Of a DNA stretch of 64,000 nucleotides, positions 51,252 to 60,551 are shown one piece after another. Position 1 is the stretch's first letter. Each line of letters begins with the position of its first letter. The DNA lies in NCBI GenBank assembly GCA_012729785.1, contig JAAYCL010000038.1, positions 46,172 to 110,171 on the forward strand. The letters are read 5' to 3'. This DNA is from Chlamydiota bacterium. GTDB taxonomy: Bacteria; Auribacterota; Tritonobacteria; UBA1439. The notes beneath the pieces are model-generated. The model did not search any database. It was given only the letters and a program-made list of their open reading frames with translations, and was not told the origin of the DNA. Both the position numbers and the translations under genes were made by a program.

Positions 51252-53384
51252 GTGGCGATGCTCTCGTCCGCGCTCATCCTCTCGTTCCTCCTGACCGCCT
51301 CACCCGCGGCGGAGCGTCTTCTCGACGACGCGCAGGCGGAGCTCTCCGGCGACTGGGAGCTCTTCCGCTCCGCCTCCGCCCTCGGCGGCTGGGCGGCCCG
51401 GACCGGGCCGGGGAGCGGCGGCAGCGTCGCGACCTACCGTCCCGCGCTCGACCAGGAGGGGATCTACGAACTCTTTCTCCGCTGGCCCGCCGCAGCCGGG
51501 ACGCTCGCCGCGGATCTCCCGGTCTTCGTCCGCGCCGCCGGCGGGGTCCGCCACGCCCGCGTAAATCTGCGCGACGGCGGCGGCGTGTGGCGGAGCATCG
51601 GCGAGTACCGTCTCGGCGCCGGGGCGGAGATCGCGATCACGGACATGGGCGGCGGCGACGCAATCGCCGACGCGGTGCGCCTGGTCCTGAAGCGCCCCGT
51701 TTCGGCGCCGCGACGGATCTTTTATGCCGCCCCGGGCGGCAGCGACGCGAATCCCGGCACTCCCGACGCGCCGTGGGCGACGCTCCAGAAGGCGGCCGCC
51801 GTGCTCGAGGCGGGCGACACGGTGTATGTCCGCGCGGGATCGTACGCGGGCGGCGTGGTTCCGCTCAAAACCGGGAGCGACCACCGCTACATCTCGTTCC
51901 GCGCCGCCCCGGGCGAGACGCCCGTCGTCTCGGGCGGGGCGGGGCACGGCTTCGACCTGTCGGGGAAAGGGTGGATCCGCATCGAGGGGTTCAACGTCGA
52001 GGGGAACGCGGGAAACGGCATCCACCTCGGGGAGTTTGCGCACGATATCGAGATTCTGGACTGCGCGCTCGACGGCAACGGCGGGGACAACCGGTGGAGC
52101 GCGGGACTGATGCTCCTTAGGGGATGCGCGCGGATCCACCTCCGGGGCTGCCGCGCGCGCGACAACGCGGGATTCGGCTTTGCGAGCGACGGGGACACTC
52201 CGCGCGCATCCTTCGTCACGCTGGAGCGCTGCGAGGCGCGCCGCAACGGGAACGACGGGTTCGGCTTCTACGCGGAACGCGCGCTCCTGACCGGCTGCGT
52301 CTCCCGCGACAACGGCTGGAACATCGCCGACAACGGCGACGGCTTCGATCTCCTCCATTCCCGCGACGCGATCCTCGACCGGTGCCTCTGCGCCGGCAAC
52401 AACGCGCACGCGTTCAAGCTGGGCAACGGGCGATACGTGGTCGTCAACTGCCTGAGCGCGGACACGCAGAAGGAGGGATACGGGCGCTACCCTGGGATCG
52501 CCTTCCTCGGCGCCGACTCCTCGGGGATCGCCGCCAACTGCGGCGTGCGCGGGATCTCGTTGGCCGGAACGGGTCCGTACGCGCTCCGGAACTGCGTCAT
52601 CCGCAAGAACGGGAACAGCTCCCCGATCAGCGCGGCGATCTACTGCGAAAACGTTTCCGCGTCGCTCTCCTCCGATTACAATCTGTTCCTGCCCGACATC
52701 CGCTACGGCGTCAATTTCGACCCGCTCTGCCACCGCGGCCCCGCCGAGGGGGGGGTCTCGTACCGCTCGCTCGCGGAGTGGCAGGCGGCGGGGTACGACG
52801 CGCACTCCTCCACCGCGGTCGAGAGCCCCTACGCAAACGAGGCGGCGCTCGATTTCAGGCCCCGGCCCGGATCCGCCGTTATCGACGCCGGGACGAGCGA
52901 CCGAACGCCGGGGGTCGATTTCGAGGGCTGCGCGAGGAGGTGGAGCGACCCGCCGGGCGCGGGCGCGGGATCGCGCCCGTACCACGACATCGGCGCGGTG
53001 GAATGTCGGGAAGACGGGCCGTGCGCCGCCCCGCTCCGGCTTCTAGCCGACGGGACGCTGTTCCCGCGGGGAGCGGGGCTCCGGCTCGCCGCGGCGGTGC
53101 AGCCGACGAGCCGACGTTTCGACGCCTACGCGGTGCTGGCGGGGCCCGCGGGGACGTACTCGATCCTGCCGGGTGGGCGCCTCGCCCCCGGCATCCGGCG
53201 ATACCTGGGGGCTGTCCGGGGGATCGAGGCGGAGACGAAGGCGGCGCTCCTGGAGATCGAGGTGCCCGCGAATATCCCGGCGGGCGCCTGGACCTTGCAC
53301 GCCGGTCTCGTGCCGCCGCAGGCGCCGCCGGCGCTCGTCAACGCCTTCGCGCTGGACACGTTGCGGCTGGCGGTGCGCGACTAG
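51252..53384 (+). CDS. Secreted right-handed beta-helix protein with golvesin/xanthan-lyase-type CBM-like domain
   Basis: This 710-aa exported protein has a signal peptide (LSSALILSFLLTASPAA). A domain of about 130 residues follows (RLLDDAQAELSGDWELF, ELFLRWPAAAG, WRSIGEYRLG, DAIADAVRL) that resembles the golvesin/xanthan-lyase CBM-like module. Next comes a parallel beta-helix opening with FYAAPGGSDANPGTPDAPW and running to about residue 590. The C-terminal 110 residues form another beta domain. The beta-helix type includes polysaccharide lyases, but I see no certain catalytic residues. The GTG at 51252 has GGAGG upstream; ATG 51258 is an alternative. Confidence 0.82.
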   Translation: MAMLSSALILSFLLTASPAAERLLDDAQAELSGDWELFRSASALGGWAARTGPGSGGSVATYRPALDQEGIYELFLRWPAAAGTLAADLPVFVRAAGGVRHARVNLRDGGGVWRSIGEYRLGAGAEIAITDMGGGDAIADAVRLVLKRPVSAPRRIFYAAPGGSDANPGTPDAPWATLQKAAAVLEAGDTVYVRAGSYAGGVVPLKTGSDHRYISFRAAPGETPVVSGGAGHGFDLSGKGWIRIEGFNVEGNAGNGIHLGEFAHDIEILDCALDGNGGDNRWSAGLMLLRGCARIHLRGCRARDNAGFGFASDGDTPRASFVTLERCEARRNGNDGFGFYAERALLTGCVSRDNGWNIADNGDGFDLLHSRDAILDRCLCAGNNAHAFKLGNGRYVVVNCLSADTQKEGYGRYPGIAFLGADSSGIAANCGVRGISLAGTGPYALRNCVIRKNGNSSPISAAIYCENVSASLSSDYNLFLPDIRYGVNFDPLCHRGPAEGGVSYRSLAEWQAAGYDAHSSTAVESPYANEAALDFRPRPGSAVIDAGTSDRTPGVDFEGCARRWSDPPGAGAGSRPYHDIGAVECREDGPCAAPLRLLADGTLFPRGAGLRLAAAVQPTSRRFDAYAVLAGPAGTYSILPGGRLAPGIRRYLGAVRGIEAETKAALLEIEVPANIPAGAWTLHAGLVPPQAPPALVNAFALDTLRLAVRD

Positions 53385-53475
53385 CGGGGCGGGCGAGGAG
53401 CGGCCGCGAAGGCGTGTTCCGTCTCCCGCCGCGGGGGGATGGAGCGGTCCGGCCCGAACGAACGGCGCGGCGCCC

Positions 53476-54213
53476 TCAGCGCATCGCCGCGAGCGCCTCC
53501 TGCATCTCGCCGAGGCCGTTCTTCACCAATACGAGCTCCTGGATCCCCCCCGACTTCTGGACCGCATTCCCGTATATCTGCAGGGCGCGCCGGAGGCACC
53601 AAGCCGCCTTCCCCCTCTCTTCCCGCCGGGCATAGAGCCCCGCCAGTTTCCCGTACTGTCGCGCGATGAGCACGGCGGTCTCGAGCGAGTCGGGGTCGGC
53701 GTCCAGGGCGGTGAAGAAGGAGAGGATGACCTTCGCGTGATCCTCGGGCCTCGCCGCGTCTCCGCGCGCCTCCGTCTCCCGCAGCTCCCTCCGCGCCCGG
53801 TCGAGCCAGAACCCCGAGCCCCGCGCCTCTTCCGAAGCCCTCGACTCCCTCCACGGGGCCACGGGGATGCCCCACTTCTCCCGGAGCGGGTTCGAATGGA
53901 TCGAGAGGTCGGCGGTGTGTGCGGCCCCCGCGCGGAGATACCCTATGGCGATCCCCGCGGCGGAGCGTTTGAGCCCCTTCGACAGGGCGATATAGTCGTC
54001 GAGGCGTTTGACCTTCGTTTTCCCGATGGAAATGATCCGGTCGCCGGGCTGGAGACCCGCCTGCGCGGCCGGGCTCCCCGGGGCGACGCTCAGGATTTCC
54101 ACGGCGCCGTTATCCCCCTCGACGATCTCCAGCCCCTCGAGGACGGAGCGAGCGGACACGCCGGAGGCGAACAGGCACAGGAGGGCGCACAGCGCCGCCA
54201 TTCTCGGCTTCAT
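53476..54213 (-). CDS. Secreted PDZ-domain protein (245 aa)
   Basis: This 245-aa protein has a signal peptide (MAALCALLCLFASGVSA), one PDZ domain (about 25-100, with VAPGSPAAQAGLQPGDRIISIG) and a helical C-terminal region that may be TPR-like. No protease domain is present. It is the last gene of the VWA/Bat gene set but has its own strong promoter. The ATG at 54213 (54219 is an alternative) lies 7 bases after a TATACT box, with no ribosome binding site, so it is probably translated from a leaderless mRNA. Confidence 0.85.
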   Translation of the reverse strand: MKPRMAALCALLCLFASGVSARSVLEGLEIVEGDNGAVEILSVAPGSPAAQAGLQPGDRIISIGKTKVKRLDDYIALSKGLKRSAAGIAIGYLRAGAAHTADLSIHSNPLREKWGIPVAPWRESRASEEARGSGFWLDRARRELRETEARGDAARPEDHAKVILSFFTALDADPDSLETAVLIARQYGKLAGLYARREERGKAAWCLRRALQIYGNAVQKSGGIQELVLVKNGLGEMQEALAAMR

Positions 54214-54220
54214 CACCATG

Positions 54221-54249
54221 AGTATAGCGCCGGGGGGACGCCGCGGCAA
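54221..54249 (-). promoter_or_regulatory. PDZ-gene promoter TTGCCG-17-TATACT, leaderless arrangement
   Basis: On the minus strand TTGCCG (54249-54244) and TATACT (54226-54221) are 17 bases apart. The -10 box ends 7 bases before the ATG at 54213, so the transcript would begin at or next to the start codon. The promoter overlaps the 46-base gap after the upstream VWA gene. Confidence 0.7.
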
Positions 54250-54259
54250 GGGCCGGTCC

Positions 54260-55618
54260 TCACCGCCTCGCGCGGCCCGCCCAACGGAGCACCCGCGCCC
54301 AGAAGCCCGCCGATCTTTCCGCCGCCCCCGAACCGCCCGACCAGCGCCCCTCGACATCCGAGGCCCAGACGACCGTCCTTCCCCTCCCGAATCGCCACGA
54401 GGCGAGGAGCGGGTCTTTTTCGCCCCGCAGATCGCTGTAGAGGGCGACGTCGGCGCCGGGCCGGGCCGACAGAATGACGTAGCCCCTGACCTCCGGGATT
54501 TGGCCGCGACGGATCTCCTCCAGGATGGCGCTCTTCCCGCCGAGCTTCGGCACGACGGATCCACTGATGAGGCCGGATTCCACCATCGACTTCCGCGCGT
54601 CCCGGAGGAGGGCGAGCGGGAGTTCATCCACGTCCCCCAGGTGCGTGTAGTCGCCTCCCGTCCCCAGCGCGAGCGCGCGCAGGAAATGGCTGCCGTCCTT
54701 TCGCCCGATGTCCATCGCGGATATGGCGACGCCGTTCCTCGTGTAGTCGGCGATGAGGCCGCGGTAGTCGTACTCGGAGATGTCTTTCGTCATCCCGTCG
54801 GTGATGAGAATGACGCGCTTCACCCTGCAGGCGGAATCCTGGAACTGCCGGAGCGCCTCCTCCAGGGGCCCTGCGAGACGCGTGTCGCCGCCCGTCTGGA
54901 GCCGGCGGACGAGGTTGACGATGCGTTCCCGGTCGTCTCCCACGGGCCCCAGCGGCACCAGGACCGAATAGGAGGAGTCGAACGGGATGATCCCGACCAT
55001 GTCGTTCGACTGCATCTGCGTCAGCAGCTCCCCGACGGCCCGCCGCGCGGCCAGCATCTTCCCCCCGAACCCCTCGCCCATGCTCCCCGACTTGTCGACG
55101 AGGAGGACGATGCACAACGGCAGCGCCTCCCTCTTCCCGAATCTGTTCCCCCCGCCCATCGTCACCGGGAGCATCGCTTCCAGCGGCGTTCCGCGGTAGG
55201 CGGCGCCGAGACTTCCCGGTCCGCCGAGCACCACGAGACCGCCGCCGTAGTCGCGCACGTACCGGGCGAGCGCCCGCATCCGCGCGTCGCCGAGGGAGGC
55301 GCGGGGGATGTTGGAGAGGACGACGCAGTCGTAGGCGAGGAAATCCTTGACGTTGTCCGGCACTAGTTCGGGGCCCCCGACGCGCGTCTCGACATCCTCC
55401 GCCGCGAACGCGTTCGCGAGGAACTCCCTCCCCGCGGCCGAGCGGCTCACGCAGAGGATGTTCCGCACGGAGGGTCGGGCGGGGGTGGATGCCGCGGAGA
55501 TTCCCGGCGCGGAGTGCCGCGGCGGCGCACCCGGGACACCGTCCATCTCCGCGGGGCCTGGCGCAGCGGGGACGCAGAGCGTCGCGGCGGCGAGGACAAC
55601 AACGGAAGCTTTTCTCAT
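54260..55618 (-). CDS. Secreted VWA protein with amidotransferase-like domain (452 aa)
   Basis: This 452-aa protein has a signal peptide, a class I glutamine-amidotransferase-like domain without catalytic cysteine (about 50-155, YDCVVLSNIPRASLGDARM, GGGLVVLGGPGSLG) and a VWA domain. The VWA MIDAS is DKSGS (Asp175, Ser177, Ser179). A C-terminal region follows (ALYSDLRGEKDPLLASWRFGRGRTVVWASD). It is a shorter paralog of the next gene upstream, lacking its membrane segments and first VWA domain. The genes are 34 bases apart, which suggests tandem duplication. Confidence 0.85.
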   Translation of the reverse strand: MRKASVVVLAAATLCVPAAPGPAEMDGVPGAPPRHSAPGISAASTPARPSVRNILCVSRSAAGREFLANAFAAEDVETRVGGPELVPDNVKDFLAYDCVVLSNIPRASLGDARMRALARYVRDYGGGLVVLGGPGSLGAAYRGTPLEAMLPVTMGGGNRFGKREALPLCIVLLVDKSGSMGEGFGGKMLAARRAVGELLTQMQSNDMVGIIPFDSSYSVLVPLGPVGDDRERIVNLVRRLQTGGDTRLAGPLEEALRQFQDSACRVKRVILITDGMTKDISEYDYRGLIADYTRNGVAISAMDIGRKDGSHFLRALALGTGGDYTHLGDVDELPLALLRDARKSMVESGLISGSVVPKLGGKSAILEEIRRGQIPEVRGYVILSARPGADVALYSDLRGEKDPLLASWRFGRGRTVVWASDVEGRWSGGSGAAERSAGFWARVLRWAGRARR

Positions 55619-55652
55619 CGCGTGTATTCGGTCTCTCTGTTCCGATCACTCC

Positions 55653-58289
55653 TCACATCCACAGCTTCCTCGCCGCGATATCCAGGAGGAGGAGGGCAAA
55701 GACGAGCGGGAGCAGGTACGGGGCGAGCCCCTCCCGAACGGGGGCCCTCTCCGGGGCGAAGGAGGCCGCGTCGAGGGCCGTATCGACCCCGCCGCCGCCC
55801 GCCCGCGCGATCGCCTCGAGCAGCCGCAGGTTCGTCCCCGTGACGGATTCAGCGGTCGCGGCGGGCTTCGCCGGGCCGCGGCGGAAGAGGGCGACCTCCT
55901 TGCGGCCGGTCACCTTCCCCGCCTCGACCCTCTCCACCGTCACGGAGTCGAGCGAGGGCGGGATGCCGCGCGCCTCGCCCGCCCAGACGTCGGGTGCGAC
56001 CTGGTGGAGCGCCGCGGTTTTTCTCCCCTTCGCCGCGGCCGCGCCTGCGGCGATCCTGAACGAGACCCCCTCCTTCACCGGGCTGAACGACCGCAGCTCC
56101 AGGACGTCGCGCCCCCCGTCGCTCCTGAGGCGCACCAGGTACGAGTCCTGCGACCGCTCGCGCATCGCCCACCGGATGATCTGCGCCCAGAATTTCCCGA
56201 AGATCCTCGACCCGACCATCCCGCCCGACCAGCGCCCCTCCGCGTCGGAGGTCCAGGCGACCGTCTTCCCGAGTCCGCGCCGCCACGAGGCGAGCAGCGG
56301 GTCCTTGAGCTTCCGCGCGTCCGTGTAGAGCGCGACGTCGGCGCTGCGCTTGGCGGCGGTGATGACATAGCCCTCGAGCACCGGCAGCTCCTCCTGCCGG
56401 ATCCCTTTCAAGATCGCGGTCTTCTCGCCGAATCTCGGCACGATCCGCTCCTCGAGGAACCCGGTCTTCTCCAGCACCCTCCGCGCATCCTGGAGGACGA
56501 TCATCGGGAGCGTGGAGGCGTCCTTGACGTGGTAGTAGTCCCCGCCGGTCCCCAACGCGACCGCGCGGAGGAATTCGCTGTCCGCCCCGCGCCCGATGCC
56601 GACGGTGGAGACGGTGACGCCGTTCCGCGCGTACTCGGCGATGAGCGCCCGGTAGTCGTACTCCTTGACGTCCCGCGTCATGCCGTCGGTGAGAACGACG
56701 ACGTGCTTGGCTTTGCACGCCGAGGCGCGCATCTGGCGGAGCGCCTCCTCCATCGGCTTTGAGACGCGCGTGTCGCCGCCGGGATAAATCCTCCGAATGC
56801 GGTCGATGATGAACGGGGCGTTCCCCCCCACGGGACCCAGCGGCACGAGGACCGTATGGAAGGCGTCGAACGGGATGATGCCGACCATGTCGTTGGGCTG
56901 AAGCTGCTTCACGAGCTCCTCGGCCGACCGGCGCGCGGCCACGATCTTCCCCCCGAACCCCTCCGCCATGCTCCCGGACTTGTCGATGACGAGGATGATG
57001 CAGAGCCGCACCGTCTTCTCCCGCTCGTACGGGACGCCCGCCCCCATCGACACGGGCAGCAGCTCCTCCACCGGCGTCCCGCCGTAGCCGCCGGGGCCGA
57101 AGCTGTCGGGCCCGCCGAGCATCACGAGCCCCCCGCCGTGCTCCTCCACGTACCGTTTGAGCAGCTTCATCCTCGCCTCCCCGAGCGCTCGGCGCGGGAC
57201 CCCCGAGAGGACGATGCAGTCGTAGGGGAGAAACCCCTCGAGCGTGTCCGGGATGATCTCCGCCCCCCCGACCTGCGTCTCGATATCCTTCGCCTCGAGC
57301 ACCTCGGCGAGGAAGTTTCTCCCCTCGCTGGTGCCGCCGACGCAGAGGATCCTCGGCCGGTCGACGACGAGGACCGGCGCGCCGACCGTCTCGGGCACCC
57401 CGGCCCCCCCCTCGACGAGCGGGGTGAGCGTCGCCGTGATCCGGTGCGTCCCCGGCTCGGCGATGGCGTACGGGAGCTCGAAGGCGTTCGTGCCCGGCTG
57501 GAGCGGGACGGGCCACTCCTTGACGAGCTTCTCCCCGGCGCGCAGCTCGAGAGACCCGTGCGCCGCCGCCTCCCCGCGGTTCTCGGCGATGATCCGCACC
57601 ACGAACCGCTCGGAGACGGAGACCTCCTCCGGGAGGTCGAGGCGCACGAGCGAGAGGCGCGTCTCCCGCGGGCGGGGCGGCGGCGCGAGGCAGTCGATCC
57701 GCACGCCGTCCCGTCCCGCCTCGACGGCCGCCGCGACGGCGTCCCCGGAGTTTTCGTTGCCGTCGCTGAAGATCAGGAGACGTCGAGGGCCGGAGGGCGG
57801 AAAGGCGAGACAGGCCGACTTGATCGCGGCGGAGATATCGGTCGCATCGGTGAGGATATCCGGGGAGAAGGCGCCGGCGGAGACGTCGCGGGAGAGCCCC
57901 TGCGCCATCTCGCTCCCGCGCGCGAACAGGACAACCCCCTTCGTCGCCGCCGCGGCCGCGAGGGCGAACAGCTCCCGCGCGCGCCCCTCCGCCCATTCCC
58001 GCCCCTCCGGGCCCATGCTGTCGGAGACATCCACCGCCGCGATGACGGAGGGGGGGCGCACCTCCTCCGTCCTGCGGCTAAGGCCCGCGAGGAGGAGGAT
58101 GCAGAGGACGAACGCCGCGGTGCGGGCGAGGAGGGCGGCGAGCAGCCGCAGCGGCCGCCCGCGCCGCAGGGCGAATGCCCCCATCACCCAGAGTGCGAGC
58201 ACCATGCGCAGCCAGGCGAGGTGCTCGGGGCGCGCGAACTCCAGCCCGTGACGCGCGGCGAGACGCACAAGGTATGCCGTGAAATCCAT
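55653..58289 (-). CDS. Membrane protein with two VWA domains and an amidotransferase-like domain (878 aa)
   Basis: This 878-aa protein has two N-terminal membrane segments (about 27-68) and VWA domain 1 with MIDAS DVSDS (Asp87, Ser89, Ser91). An immunoglobulin-like stretch (215-310), an amidotransferase-like domain (313-415, YDCIVLSGVPRRALGEARM) and VWA domain 2 with DKSGS (Asp436, Ser438, Ser440) follow. It ends with a beta domain and a C-terminal membrane helix. VWA domains bind metal and protein partners in the periplasm. The upstream gap holds a 22-bp hairpin. Confidence 0.88.
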   Translation of the reverse strand: MDFTAYLVRLAARHGLEFARPEHLAWLRMVLALWVMGAFALRRGRPLRLLAALLARTAAFVLCILLLAGLSRRTEEVRPPSVIAAVDVSDSMGPEGREWAEGRARELFALAAAAATKGVVLFARGSEMAQGLSRDVSAGAFSPDILTDATDISAAIKSACLAFPPSGPRRLLIFSDGNENSGDAVAAAVEAGRDGVRIDCLAPPPRPRETRLSLVRLDLPEEVSVSERFVVRIIAENRGEAAAHGSLELRAGEKLVKEWPVPLQPGTNAFELPYAIAEPGTHRITATLTPLVEGGAGVPETVGAPVLVVDRPRILCVGGTSEGRNFLAEVLEAKDIETQVGGAEIIPDTLEGFLPYDCIVLSGVPRRALGEARMKLLKRYVEEHGGGLVMLGGPDSFGPGGYGGTPVEELLPVSMGAGVPYEREKTVRLCIILVIDKSGSMAEGFGGKIVAARRSAEELVKQLQPNDMVGIIPFDAFHTVLVPLGPVGGNAPFIIDRIRRIYPGGDTRVSKPMEEALRQMRASACKAKHVVVLTDGMTRDVKEYDYRALIAEYARNGVTVSTVGIGRGADSEFLRAVALGTGGDYYHVKDASTLPMIVLQDARRVLEKTGFLEERIVPRFGEKTAILKGIRQEELPVLEGYVITAAKRSADVALYTDARKLKDPLLASWRRGLGKTVAWTSDAEGRWSGGMVGSRIFGKFWAQIIRWAMRERSQDSYLVRLRSDGGRDVLELRSFSPVKEGVSFRIAAGAAAAKGRKTAALHQVAPDVWAGEARGIPPSLDSVTVERVEAGKVTGRKEVALFRRGPAKPAATAESVTGTNLRLLEAIARAGGGGVDTALDAASFAPERAPVREGLAPYLLPLVFALLLLDIAARKLWM

Positions 58290-58325
58290 ACGGTCCTGTC
58301 CGAAAACCCAGTTCCTGCCCAGAGG

Positions 58326-58375
58326 TTATCCACAACCCAAGGGCACACCTAAGTGTGCCCTGGGGTTGTGGATAC
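58326..58375. repeat. 22-bp near-perfect hairpin with DnaA-box-like ends
   Basis: Arms 58327-58348 and 58353-58374 pair over 22 bp with one A-G mismatch and a 4-base CTAA loop. The left end reads TTATCCACA (58326-58334), identical to the E. coli DnaA box consensus. The right end gives TTGTGGATAC, the same sequence inverted with the last base changed. The hairpin directly follows the stop of the BatA-like gene, 86 bases before the next gene. Confidence 0.85.
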
Positions 58376-60367
58376 CTATATCCGTCCCCCCCCGGCCGAG
58401 GGAGGGCTCACGCTCTCTCCTGCCTCCGCAGGGGCGGGCGCAAGCGGCCGCCGTCGCATGCCGAACAGCAGCCAGTCCGCCAGCATCAGCGCCGCCGCGA
58501 GAAGCAGGAACAGGGGGCTTCGATCGGGAGGCGCGGACGGCGGCATGCGCACCGAGACCACCTCTGCCGCCGACACGCGGTCGCCGGCGTCGGCCTCGGT
58601 CCGCAAATCCGACTCCGCGCGGCTGCAGAGATTCGCCGCGAACGATCGGCTCTCCCCCTCCCCGGTCAGGAGGTAACGCCCCGCGTAGTCGGTCCCCGCG
58701 AAGACAAGCGGCTCGCCGCGCGCGGCGGTCACGGCGGTCTCGTTACCGCGAGGGTCGATGACCGTGGCGGCCGCCTCCTCGCCTTCGGCGCCCCCCGTCT
58801 CGGGAAGGAGGGTTTCGTACGGCTCTCCGGTCTTCAGCTGCGCCCGATCGTCCTCGGCGAGCCAGTTGAGGGTGTTGAGGAGCAACACGAGCGCGGGGAG
58901 GGATTCGACCTTCCGGTGGTCGATCTCGGCCGCGTCGTACGCCATGACCGCGACCTTTCTCCCGCGATGTCGCCCGCAGAGGAGAAGGGGGATGTCGCCC
59001 CCCCCCGTCGCCGAGATGACGACGGGCCGCGCCCACCTCGGCGTCTCGAGGAGCCGCGCGCCGCTCAACCGGACGCCGTTCAGCCCCCGGAGGTTCTCGC
59101 CGATCGGATGGCTCTCGTCCCAGTTGAGGAACTCGATCCCCGTCGCCCAGTCGCCCCTGACGGGCGCGACGGCGCTCTTCACCGGGGGGCATATGAGGAG
59201 AAGGTTGGCCGCGGGCATCTCCTCCGGCTCGCACCGGTGGAAGATGACCGTGTGGAAGGAGGCGATATCGGTGGAGACGAACTGCGACGGGTTGCGCGCG
59301 ACGAGCTCGACGTGCGGAATCGCCGCCGCGAGGCCGGTGAACGACCGCAGGCACGCAGGGTCGCGCGTGAACAGGGCGATCCGCTCGGTGCGGCGGCCGG
59401 TGAGGAGCGCCCAGGCGCGGTTGTCGGCCGGGAGGGAGTCCGAGGGCTCGAGGACGATCTCGACGGCCCCCTCGGGGAGGGTCTCCCCCACCGCGGTGGT
59501 GAGCGACGCGCCGGGGGCCAGGGAGACGGGCCGCGAGGCGATCCCCCTCCCGCCCGCGAGCGCGCGGAGCGTCCCCGCGAAGCGGGAGGCCGAAAGGTTC
59601 TCCACGGTCACGTAGGCGGAGGCGATCTGCCGCGCGGAGAAGAGGTCGGTGTGCACCGCGAGCGAGGTGATGGCCGCATTCCCCTTCGGCGCGCCGACGC
59701 GGTCGACGCGGATCGCCCCGCCCGCCGTCTCCCTCCCGAGGCCGAGCGAGTCGGCGCTCCGGTCGGTGAAGATGCGCAGATGCGTCTCCTCGGCCGCCGC
59801 CTCGGGCAGGCGGCGGCGCTTCTCCCCCTCGCGCAGGAGCGCCATCGCGGTCCCGAGCGCCGGGGCCATCCTGTCGGGGGTGTCGGCGGGGAAAAGCTTC
59901 GCGAGGCGCGCCTCGACCGCGTCATGGTCGGTCTCCCCGGTCGCAAGCGCCTCGGCCCGCGCCCCCGCGGCGATGAGCGTCACCCGGTCGCCCGCGCCGA
60001 GGCGCCGCACCAGGCGCACGGCGCCTTCCCGGGCGAGGTCGAAGCGGCTTCTCTTCCCCTCGAGCGCCTGCATGCTCGCCGAGCGGTCCAGCACCAGGAT
60101 GAAGTGCCGCCGCCGCTCGGAAACCGCCGTCCCCCGCCAATACGGGCGGCAGGCCGCGAGGATGAGGGCGATGAGGATCGCGAGCTGCACCCAGAAGAGG
60201 AGGTCGGCGCGGAAGAGGCTGCTCCGCACGACGCTCTCCTTCAGCACGCGCCAGGGGATGATGCTCGAGATCTCGACACGCCGCTTTTTGCGGCTCCGCC
60301 GATAGATCCAGATGAGCGCCGGGATCGAGGCGAGGTAGGCGAGGCCGGCGAGATTCAGGAAACCCAT
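58376..60367 (-). CDS. BatA-like membrane protein with VWA domain (663 aa)
   Basis: This 663-aa protein starts with the BatA N-terminal pattern FLNLAGLAYLASIPALIWIYRRSRKKRRVEISSI and a second membrane helix (55-73). A VWA domain (MIDAS DRSAS, Asp94, Ser96, Ser98), a long beta-rich periplasmic region and a C-terminal membrane helix before the tail follow. It belongs to the MoxR/Bat-type gene clusters. The ATG at 60367 lies 6 bases after a TACACT box within a repeat element. Confidence 0.88.
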   Translation of the reverse strand: MGFLNLAGLAYLASIPALIWIYRRSRKKRRVEISSIIPWRVLKESVVRSSLFRADLLFWVQLAILIALILAACRPYWRGTAVSERRRHFILVLDRSASMQALEGKRSRFDLAREGAVRLVRRLGAGDRVTLIAAGARAEALATGETDHDAVEARLAKLFPADTPDRMAPALGTAMALLREGEKRRRLPEAAAEETHLRIFTDRSADSLGLGRETAGGAIRVDRVGAPKGNAAITSLAVHTDLFSARQIASAYVTVENLSASRFAGTLRALAGGRGIASRPVSLAPGASLTTAVGETLPEGAVEIVLEPSDSLPADNRAWALLTGRRTERIALFTRDPACLRSFTGLAAAIPHVELVARNPSQFVSTDIASFHTVIFHRCEPEEMPAANLLLICPPVKSAVAPVRGDWATGIEFLNWDESHPIGENLRGLNGVRLSGARLLETPRWARPVVISATGGGDIPLLLCGRHRGRKVAVMAYDAAEIDHRKVESLPALVLLLNTLNWLAEDDRAQLKTGEPYETLLPETGGAEGEEAAATVIDPRGNETAVTAARGEPLVFAGTDYAGRYLLTGEGESRSFAANLCSRAESDLRTEADAGDRVSAAEVVSVRMPPSAPPDRSPLFLLLAAALMLADWLLFGMRRRPLAPAPAEAGESVSPPSAGGGRI

Positions 60368-60373
60368 GGGGAT

Positions 60374-60402
60374 AGTGTAACCACAGAGGGCGGCGAGGTC
60401 AC
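60374..60402 (-). promoter_or_regulatory. Candidate promoter GTGACC-17-TACACT before the BatA-like gene
   Basis: On the minus strand GTGACC (60402-60397) and TACACT (60379-60374) lie 17 bases apart. The -10 ends 6 bases before the ATG at 60367. Both boxes lie within a CCACAGAGG-type repeat. Confidence 0.45.
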
Positions 60403-60527
60403 CGAGAAAATCGGAATCCCCGCGGAGCATCGGCGGCGCGCGGGCCCTGCGCGGAAGAGTTGTTGCGGATCTCCGCAACGGAGAGCCCGGTCCGCGAGGA
60501 TCCGCGCCGATCCGCGGCGCGCACCGC
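60377..60527. repeat. Palindromic intergenic repeat element, copy 3 (degenerate)
   Basis: The 184-base gap between DUF58 and the BatA-like gene holds AACCACAGAGG, a perfect hairpin GTTGCGGA/TCCGCAAC (60462-60479) and GATCCGCGCCGATCCGCGG. These are the building blocks of the copies at 43.9 and 49.8 kb, here in a shorter, decayed form. Confidence 0.6.
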
Positions 60528-60551
60528 CTTACGCCCCCTCCGCGGCGGCGC

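Noticed and set aside
58326-58375. Replication origin at the DnaA-box-like hairpin
   Set aside because: Only two boxes are present. There is no box cluster, AT-rich unwinding region, dnaA, dnaN or strand switch around it.
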